DNA from: an uncultured Prevotella sp.
GTDB taxonomy: Bacteria; Bacteroidota; Bacteroidia; Bacteroidales; Bacteroidaceae
NCBI GenBank assembly: GCA_937889855.1
Contig: CALBYK010000206.1
Span: forward strand, 1-64,000
Length of the DNA stretch: 64,000 bases
Reading direction: 5' to 3'
In this document: in pieces, positions 58,400-64,000 of the stretch
How the letters are laid out: each line of letters opens with the position of its first letter
Numbering within the stretch: position 1 is the first letter of the stretch
The notes under the pieces: generated by a model
The model's input: the letters and a program-made list of their open reading frames with translations, nothing else
The model's database searches: none
What the model was told of the DNA's origin: nothing
Made by a program: the position numbers and the translations under genes

Positions 58400-59557
58400 T
58401 TAATCGCAGCGGAGCATGTCTGCCGCAATGCGGCGCGCCTCGGCATCCGTTGCCACATAGTCGTCGTATGTGGGCTTCGGCAAGAATGTGGCCTTCTGCA
58501 TCGTGGCCTCTATTATCTCGCCCATCTCCAGGAATCCACACTTGTCGTGGCGGAATGCCTCGTTCACTATCTCGTTAGCGGCGTTGACGATACACGGCAT
58601 GTTGCCGCCTTTCCTTATCGACTCGTAGGCCAGGCGCAGACAATGGAACTTGTCCATGTCGGGCTCAAAAAACTCAAGCGGCTGCTTGAAGAGGTCGAGA
58701 CGCTCGCCATTGAGGGGCAGACGCTCAGGGAACGAGAAGGCGTATTGTATGGGCAGACGCATGTCGGGAACACCAAGCTGTGCCTTCACGGCACCGTCGG
58801 CAAACTGCACCGCACTGTGGACAATCGACTGGGGATGAACCAGCACCTGTATCTTGTCAGCGTCAACGCCAAAAAGCCATTTTGCCTCTATCACCTCAAA
58901 ACCCTTGTTCATCATCGACGCCGAGTCGATGGTTATCTTGGCGCCCATCTCCCACGTAGGGTGCTTAAGAGCGTCGGCTGCCTTCACCGAGCGCATCTGG
59001 TCAAGGGAGTACTGGCGGAAAGGACCGCCCGAGGCCGTGAGAAGTATCTTCTCTATCTCGTTCATCCCCTCGCCCACTATGCTCTGGAATATTGCCGAGT
59101 GCTCGCTGTCTACCGGAAGGATGCTCACATGGTTCTCGGCTGCGAGCCTGCATATAAGCTCACCGGCCACAACAAGCGTCTCCTTGTTGGCAAGACATAT
59201 CGTCTTGCGGGCCTTTATGGCATGAATTGTTGGCGACAGGCCTGCGAATCCAACCATTGCCGTAAGAACCATGTCAATGGGCTGCGCCTCCACAATATCG
59301 TCGAGGGCCTTGGCTCCTGCATACACTTTAATGTCTGGGCAGTCGTCAAGCAATGCGCATAGGGCGTCATAGTGACACTCATTGGCTATCACCACTGCCG
59401 CAGGGCGGAAGCGGCGTGCCTGCTCGGCAAGCTGCTCGTAGCGGTTGTTGGCTGTGAGGCAATAGACCTCATAGCGATCAGAATGTTGGGATATCACATC
59501 CAGCGCCTGAGTACCGATTGACCCGGTAGAGCCGAGGATGCAAATTTGCTTCTTCAT
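58400..59557 (-). CDS. dxr: 1-deoxy-D-xylulose 5-phosphate reductoisomerase
   Basis: 385 residues. NADPH motif ILGSTGSIGTQALDV (6-20), metal-binding ILPVDSEHSAIFQ, and substrate loop LTASGGPFR with MNKGFEVIEA are all present. It makes 2-C-methylerythritol 4-phosphate, committing carbon to the MEP isoprenoid route; IspD is encoded at 13768-14439. Lies between rimM and rseP on the minus strand. Confidence 0.96.
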   Translation of the reverse strand: MKKQICILGSTGSIGTQALDVISQHSDRYEVYCLTANNRYEQLAEQARRFRPAAVVIANECHYDALCALLDDCPDIKVYAGAKALDDIVEAQPIDMVLTAMVGFAGLSPTIHAIKARKTICLANKETLVVAGELICRLAAENHVSILPVDSEHSAIFQSIVGEGMNEIEKILLTASGGPFRQYSLDQMRSVKAADALKHPTWEMGAKITIDSASMMNKGFEVIEAKWLFGVDADKIQVLVHPQSIVHSAVQFADGAVKAQLGVPDMRLPIQYAFSFPERLPLNGERLDLFKQPLEFFEPDMDKFHCLRLAYESIRKGGNMPCIVNAANEIVNEAFRHDKCGFLEMGEIIEATMQKATFLPKPTYDDYVATDAEARRIAADMLRCD

Positions 59558-59571
59558 GTTTTTTTTAAGTT

Positions 59572-59603
59572 GACAAGTTTACAAGCAGACAAGTTTACAA
59601 GCC
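59572..59603. repeat. short tandem repeat between rimM and dxr
   Basis: GACAAGTTTACAAGCA (59572-59587) is followed directly by a second copy (59588-59603) with one difference at the end. Two units only. Confidence 0.75.
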
Positions 59604-59649
59604 GGCGAACAGCCTGACCTATGTGCTGCTTGCGTCTGTGTGGGACAGA

Positions 59650-60171
59650 CTAAATTTCCAATAATCCCTCCGGAAGCGACATCTCTATCGTCCTGCCTTC
59701 GATGTCTATAGACACTATCAGGTCATCACTTGCGGGTATGAGGAGGTCGTTTCCATTAGTTGTGACAAGTTCAAAGAGCGTGTTTATTGTAGAGTCGTCA
59801 ACTGAGCGTATCTCGCCTATAGCCTCGCCAGAATTGCTGTCAACGACATGAAAACCCACTATCTCTGCCCAGGACAGAGAGTCTGAGGCTGAGTCAGAAT
59901 GCTCACGCGGGAAATAAACGTCACAGCCTGTCAGGTTGCGGGCCTTGTCCTGTGTGTCGATGTCGGCAAAACTAACAAGAGCTGTCTCGTCCGTCTTGAA
60001 GCGATACTCGTCAATGAAGAACGGGACAAGTATGCCGTCGATGTCAAGGATGAGATATTCGGCGTCGGTACGGTCAAAGACATCATCGTCAAAATGGAAC
60101 GACACCTCACCGTCCACACCATGTGGCTTGCCTATCTTCCCTATCTTGTATACTGTATCTTTCCTTATCAT
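59650..60171 (-). CDS. rimM: ribosome maturation factor RimM
   Basis: 173 residues. N-terminal beta-barrel starting YKIGKIGKPHGVDGEVSFHF (8-27), then a PRC-barrel half with GEAIGEIRSVDD and NDLLIPASDDLIVSIDIEGRTIEMSLPEGLLEI at the end. RimM binds S19 and assists maturation of the 30S head. It starts 5 bases after murA ends. Confidence 0.95.
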   Translation of the reverse strand: MIRKDTVYKIGKIGKPHGVDGEVSFHFDDDVFDRTDAEYLILDIDGILVPFFIDEYRFKTDETALVSFADIDTQDKARNLTGCDVYFPREHSDSASDSLSWAEIVGFHVVDSNSGEAIGEIRSVDDSTINTLFELVTTNGNDLLIPASDDLIVSIDIEGRTIEMSLPEGLLEI

Positions 60172-60176
60172 ATTAA

Positions 60177-61487
60177 CTACTCTCTCCTGATTTTCGCGCC
60201 CAGCGCGTTCAGACGCGCCTCTATGTCCTCATAGCCACGGTCTATCTGCGCTATGTTCTCTATACGGCTTGTGCCCTTTGCCCCAAGTGCGGCTATAAGC
60301 AAGGCGATGCCTGCGCGGATGTCGGGACTCGACATCCGGCCAGCTCGCAATTGGCGCTTGTGGTCATGGCCTACAATCACGCAACGGTGGGGGTCGCAAA
60401 GGATTATCTGGGCTCCCATGTCAATGAGCTTGTCTACAAAGAAGAGCCTGCTCTCAAACATCTTCTGATGGATGAGCACAGAACCGCGTGCCTGGGTAGC
60501 AACGACTATCAAGACCGAGATGAGGTCTGGAGTCAAGCCTGGCCACGGAGCGTCAGAGAGGGTCATTATAGTGCCGTCAACAAACGAGTCGACAACATAG
60601 TGTGGCTGCTTGGGGACAACGATGTCATCGCCCTCTATCTTCAGCTTAACGCCAAGACGGCGGAAAGCATCGGGGATGATGCCCAACTGACGCAGGTGAA
60701 CGTCCTTTATGCGTACCCCCTCGCCAACCATCGCTGCCATGCCTATGAACGAGCCTACCTCTATCATGTCAGGCAGGACGCTGTGCCTTGCTCCATGCAG
60801 ATGCTTGACACCTACTATGGTTATGAGGTTGGAGGCTATGCCGGATATGTTGGCACCCATATGGTTGAGCATGTGGCAGAGTTGCTGGATATAAGGCTCG
60901 CACGCCGCGTTGTATATTGTTGTCGTGCCTTCGGCAAGCACGGCTGCCATTATGATGTTTGCTGTGCCGGTGACGGACGCCTCGTCGAGCAGCATGTATG
61001 TGCCGCGAAGTTTCTTGGTCTCAATGTAGTACACCTTGCGCTCGTCGTCGTTGATGAGCTTGGCGCCAAGATTCTTGAAGCCAAGGAAATGGGTGTCAAG
61101 ACGGCGACGGCCTATCTTGTCACCGCCAGGCTCTGCCACGACGGCACGACCGAAACGGCCCAACAGCGGGCCCATAAGCAACACGGAGCCGCGCAGTGCC
61201 GAACACTTGCGCACATACTCGTCGCTTGCAAGATACTCAAGGTTGAGGTTGTCGGCCTGGAAAGTGTAGTCGTTACGCGAGTTGCGAACAACGTTCACGC
61301 CCATGTCAGAAAGCAACTTTATGAGGTTGTTGACATCGAGGATGTCGGGGATGTTGCTTATGCGCACCGGCTCAGAGGTGAGCAGCGTGGCCGCTATCAC
61401 CTCAAGGGCCTCGTTCTTAGCGCCTTGGGGGGTGATGGTACCGCTGAGCGGATGGCCACCTTCTATTATAAACGATTCCATTGACAT
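60177..61487 (-). CDS. murA: UDP-N-acetylglucosamine 1-carboxyvinyltransferase with Asp in place of active-site Cys
   Basis: 436 residues from the ATG at 61487; a frame start at 61538 would overlap the DUF4290 gene. EPSP synthase-like fold: GAKNEALEVIAATLL (with the Lys-Asn pair), RGSVLLMGPLLGRFG, and RLGVKLKIEGDDI. At the catalytic loop the usual GGC-x-IG reads GGDKIG, so residue 123 is Asp (codon GAC, 61121-61119). The Cys-to-Asp form keeps activity but is not alkylated by fosfomycin in other bacteria. It makes the first committed precursor of peptidoglycan. Confidence 0.95.
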   Translation of the reverse strand: MSMESFIIEGGHPLSGTITPQGAKNEALEVIAATLLTSEPVRISNIPDILDVNNLIKLLSDMGVNVVRNSRNDYTFQADNLNLEYLASDEYVRKCSALRGSVLLMGPLLGRFGRAVVAEPGGDKIGRRRLDTHFLGFKNLGAKLINDDERKVYYIETKKLRGTYMLLDEASVTGTANIIMAAVLAEGTTTIYNAACEPYIQQLCHMLNHMGANISGIASNLITIVGVKHLHGARHSVLPDMIEVGSFIGMAAMVGEGVRIKDVHLRQLGIIPDAFRRLGVKLKIEGDDIVVPKQPHYVVDSFVDGTIMTLSDAPWPGLTPDLISVLIVVATQARGSVLIHQKMFESRLFFVDKLIDMGAQIILCDPHRCVIVGHDHKRQLRAGRMSSPDIRAGIALLIAALGAKGTSRIENIAQIDRGYEDIEARLNALGAKIRRE

Positions 61488-61509
61488 TGTGTGTGTTGGG
61501 GAGTTTTGC

Positions 61510-62127
61510 TTATTTGCGTCTGCGTTGTTTCTTGTCACAGTTGGCGTTGCCGTTGGATGGCGATTGGAGGTCTATGCGGTCAAACTTGAACGTGTCAAGG
61601 TCGAGCTGCACATTGCCGTCAGTGAAATTGGCTATGTCGGACGCCACTTTCTCATTGTCGCTCGAGCCGTGTCCCCACAGCATGAGGTCACGCTTCATCT
61701 GGTTTGCGGCGAGCCTTATGAGCTCGTCACGCTCGCGTCCTTTTGGCATGGTCTTGAGCAGGTTGAACACCTCAAACATCATGTGCCCATAATGGCGCAC
61801 GGGGATGCGCTTCATAGGATAGGACATTGGCTTCGGCTTCTCGAGCATCTTGCGGGCCTCATTGATGTCGCAAGGGTAGTCGATGTCGAGCTTGAAGCCA
61901 CTCATTAGTGCCAGATGGTCCCATAGTTTCTGCTTGTGGTCGTAGCTTGTGCCTGAGCGTGGAGCCATACGCTCCATCACCGAGATTATAGTCTCGGCAC
62001 AACGCTGCCTGTCGGCACGGTTTGGCAGCGCAACGCAATGGTCAACCATCTGCTGCACCTCACGCCCATACTCGGGCAGGATGAGACGCTCGCGCTGAGT
62101 ATTGTAATCCAATCCTGATATTTTCAT
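61510..62127 (-). CDS. DUF4290 family protein
   Basis: 205 residues. I recognise it as the Bacteroidota-restricted DUF4290 family; function unknown. It is soluble and helical, with a central RKMLEKPKPMSYPMKRIPVRHYGHMMFEV and a basic C-terminal tail (CDKKQRRRK). The tail suggests nucleic acid or ribosome contact, but that is conjecture. Encoded between tsaB and murA with gaps of about 20 bases on both sides. Confidence 0.88.
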   Translation of the reverse strand: MKISGLDYNTQRERLILPEYGREVQQMVDHCVALPNRADRQRCAETIISVMERMAPRSGTSYDHKQKLWDHLALMSGFKLDIDYPCDINEARKMLEKPKPMSYPMKRIPVRHYGHMMFEVFNLLKTMPKGRERDELIRLAANQMKRDLMLWGHGSSDNEKVASDIANFTDGNVQLDLDTFKFDRIDLQSPSNGNANCDKKQRRRK

Positions 62128-62148
62128 TCTTTCTGTTCTTTTCGGGTT

Positions 62149-62838
62149 TTAAAGCAACTTCTTCGACTCCTTGGCTACAAAGTCCTTCAGATAGAACGGG
62201 ACAAAATATGCCACGTCCTCATACCTCTCATGGGCAATGCGGCGCTCGGCAAGAGGGTACATCCATTTTGCCAGCGGTTCCACGCCCTTTATCAGACGGG
62301 CGTTGGGATGGTTTATCACAGCCATGCACTTCTCGGCTCCATTGCCGAAGAAATAAACAGGGCCACGGTCAAGATATTCCTTGTAGGTCTCTGAGTCTAC
62401 CACATCGGCCTGGATGCCGCGAACCTCATTCAGCGCACGGTCATACACCGCTGAGTAAACCTCCATGCGGCGGGCGTCAAGCATCGGGCACAACAGAGCG
62501 CCCTCCTCCACTTCCTCACGAAGAAGCACTGGAACGGCCATAAGCTCAAGCGTCGGGACTGAGAGAAGCTTGAGGTCCTGACCGAAACATATGCCCTTGG
62601 CCATAGACACGCCTATGCGCAAACCGGTGTAGGAGCCGGGACCCTGGCTCACGGCCACAGCGTCGAGGGGTATGGCATGGCTGTCGGCAAACGACATCGC
62701 CTCGTCTACAAATGTACCGAGCTTCACGGCATGGTTGGGACCGTCATGGTCTTCCTTGGAGAAAATGCAAGCACCGTCCTGGCTGACGGCTACTGAACAC
62801 ACATTGGTGCTCGTCTCAATATTCAAAATACACGACAT
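62149..62838 (-). CDS. tsaB: tRNA threonylcarbamoyladenosine modification protein TsaB
   Basis: 229 residues. ASKHA fold with ILNIETSTNVCSVAVSQDG (4-22) and the TsaB signature SQGPGSYTGLRIGVSMAKGIC (about 64-84). It is the scaffold partner of TsaD in making t6A37 in ANN-decoding tRNAs. It lacks the HxxxH metal motif of TsaD, as expected. First gene of the tsaB-DUF4290-murA-rimM-dxr-rseP operon, with minus-strand TATTTTTG (62942-62949) as a possible -7 element. Confidence 0.95.
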   Translation of the reverse strand: MSCILNIETSTNVCSVAVSQDGACIFSKEDHDGPNHAVKLGTFVDEAMSFADSHAIPLDAVAVSQGPGSYTGLRIGVSMAKGICFGQDLKLLSVPTLELMAVPVLLREEVEEGALLCPMLDARRMEVYSAVYDRALNEVRGIQADVVDSETYKEYLDRGPVYFFGNGAEKCMAVINHPNARLIKGVEPLAKWMYPLAERRIAHERYEDVAYFVPFYLKDFVAKESKKLL

Positions 62839-63139
62839 GCTAAAATAAGTTTCTTTGGGCTACACGCTCCTAAACACCCAGACTATATAAAAAACGCTTT
62901 TGGAGCATTTAACAGCGAGCCTTGTATATTATAATATAATGCAAAAATACAACTTTTCGGGCAATATCAATACATTTGGACGGCAGATTTTTAGATTTTA
63001 TATGATATTTACATGCTGCATGTGACATATTTCATCTAAAAATGGAAGAAAAACAAACATACAGCATTTCAAATGATGCGTTATTACAAAAATAATAGCT
63101 ATTTTTGCACTATAAAGGATATTAACAAAACATTTAAAA
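62839..63139. promoter_or_regulatory. divergent promoter region of tsaB and yicC
   Basis: About 300 bases, AT-rich, no gene. Minus strand TATTTTTG at 62942-62949 for tsaB; plus strand TATTTTTG at 63100-63107 for yicC, 32 bases before its ATG. The tsaB leader holds an inverted repeat GCTCC (62866-62870) / GGAGC (62902-62906) and an all-AT 14-bp palindrome near 62925-62938. Confidence 0.55.
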
Positions 63140-64000
63140 ATGATACTATCAATGACCGGCTACGGCAAGTCTGTCGCAGTCTACAACGGAAAGAAAATCA
63201 ATGTCGAGATCAAATCACTCAACAGCAAGAGCCTTGACCTCTCTACACGCATCGCTCCTCTCTATCGCGAGAAGGAGATGGAAATCAGACAAACCATACA
63301 GCAACGACTGCTACGTGGAAAAGTTGACTTCGCCATATGGATTGAGAAAGACGCCTCTACTGACGCCACCACCATCAATGCCGCTCTTGCCGACAACTAT
63401 TGCCAGCAAATCAAGGCGATAGCCAAAAGATGCAACATCCCTGAGCCTGAAGACTGGTTCCTCACACTCATGCGCATGCCTGACGTGACTGCCAAGACGG
63501 AAGTGGAGACTCTCGAAGAAGAGGAATGGAGCGTGGCACGCGCCGCCGTTGATGAGGCAATCGACAAGCTCGTGGATTTCCGCACGCAAGAAGGTGCAGC
63601 CCTTGAGAAGAAGTTCGGAGAGAAAGTGGACAACATCGAGAAACTACTCGCAAGCATCGAGCCGTATGAGAAGTCGCGTGTGGAGAAAATACGCGCCCGC
63701 ATAGTGGACGGCCTTAAGTCTATACCTGACGTGGAATACGACAAGAACCGACTTGAGCAGGAACTCATCTACTATATCGAGAAGCTTGACATAAGCGAGG
63801 AAAAACAACGGCTTGCCAACCACCTGAAGTACTTCCGCGAAACCATGAAGGAGGGCCACGGACAAGGAAAGAAACTCGGCTTTATCGCACAGGAAATGGG
63901 ACGCGAAATCAACACTACCGGTTCTAAAAGCAACAACGCCGAGATGCAGAACATCGTTGTAAAGATGAAGGACGAGCTGGAACAGATTAAGGAGCAGGTG
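63140..64000 (+). CDS. yicC: YicC family endoribonuclease-like protein (3' end outside window)
   Basis: 287 codons visible of a family usually about 290 residues, so only the last few residues are missing. It begins ILSMTGYGKSVAVYNGKKIN, with the family's MTGYG start, followed by EIKSLNSKSLDLSTRI. The C-terminal part KLGFIAQEMGREINTTGSKS is the other conserved block. E. coli YicC is reported as an endoribonuclease acting on small RNAs. In many genomes gmk follows; that would lie beyond the window. Confidence 0.95.
   Translation, partial: MILSMTGYGKSVAVYNGKKINVEIKSLNSKSLDLSTRIAPLYREKEMEIRQTIQQRLLRGKVDFAIWIEKDASTDATTINAALADNYCQQIKAIAKRCNIPEPEDWFLTLMRMPDVTAKTEVETLEEEEWSVARAAVDEAIDKLVDFRTQEGAALEKKFGEKVDNIEKLLASIEPYEKSRVEKIRARIVDGLKSIPDVEYDKNRLEQELIYYIEKLDISEEKQRLANHLKYFRETMKEGHGQGKKLGFIAQEMGREINTTGSKSNNAEMQNIVVKMKDELEQIKEQV

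Noticed and set aside
61119..61121. Sequencing error at the MurA active site
   Set aside because: Cys to Asp needs two base changes, the surrounding GGDKIGRRRLD is coherent and I recall the same form in other Bacteroidota.
62925..62938. 14-bp perfect palindrome TATATTATAATATA
   Set aside because: It is made only of A and T in an AT-rich region, so chance is a sufficient explanation.

Overview
The window is chromosomal DNA from a member of the Bacteroidota, order Bacteroidales, most likely a Prevotella-type organism. Four things point there. Many gene starts are preceded by the Bacteroidota promoter signature TTTG, 19-20 bases, TAnnTTTG. Shine-Dalgarno sequences are weak. Three adjacent secreted proteins resemble type IX secretion (T9SS) cargo. 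The arginine pathway has the Bacteroides-type N-succinylornithine carbamoyltransferase. I see no integrase, insertion sequence, CRISPR array or phage gene. The species call is inference.

Layout. 1-232 holds the start of malate dehydrogenase. 442-3674 is a compact N-degron operon, aat-clpS-clpA. 3894-4487 is an outer membrane beta-barrel protein. 4579-10076 is a MacAB-type ABC efflux set (adaptor, two FtsX-like permeases, ATPase) behind a DMT transporter gene. 10238-15127 carries an M23/LysM envelope peptidase, recG, ispD and a DJ-1 family gene, divergent from nadK and an ABC exporter. A tRNA-Leu(CAA), manC, rpmH, efp, a glycosyltransferase, radC, cstA, a DUF59 gene, lpxH and a BAX inhibitor-1 family gene follow up to 26.1 kb.

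26.2-39.2 kb is the secreted-protein region: a membrane-anchored TPR/AraC-type regulator divergent from a lysyl-endopeptidase-like protease, a 2188-residue modular adhesin-like protein and an Omp28-like CxxC protein, all three with C-terminal T9SS-type tails. 39.4-48.4 kb is one long arginine/proline biosynthesis cluster: argR, a GNAT acyltransferase, argG, a small PspC gene, argC, argD, proC, proB, proA and argF'. Its promoter contains a perfect 22-bp palindrome resembling an ARG box. Short tetraloop hairpins sit in most of its wider gene junctions, and a shared 19-bp terminator-like sequence lies on both sides of it.

48.7-56.3 kb holds rsmD, a DUF3822 gene and five glycosyltransferase genes, one of them fused to a separate membrane-anchored domain. 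57.0-62.8 kb is a housekeeping operon on the minus strand (tsaB, DUF4290, murA, rimM, dxr, rseP), divergent from yicC, which runs off the window end.

The most novel-looking signals are non-coding. Two intergenic arrays 37 kb apart share an exact 22-bp period of the same palindromic unit (11.5 and 48.6 kb). An orphan promoter-to-terminator unit at 56.53-56.76 kb has no long reading frame, may encode a 25-residue peptide, and is preceded by two perfect palindromes. The arginine/proline cluster carries the family of intercistronic hairpins described above.
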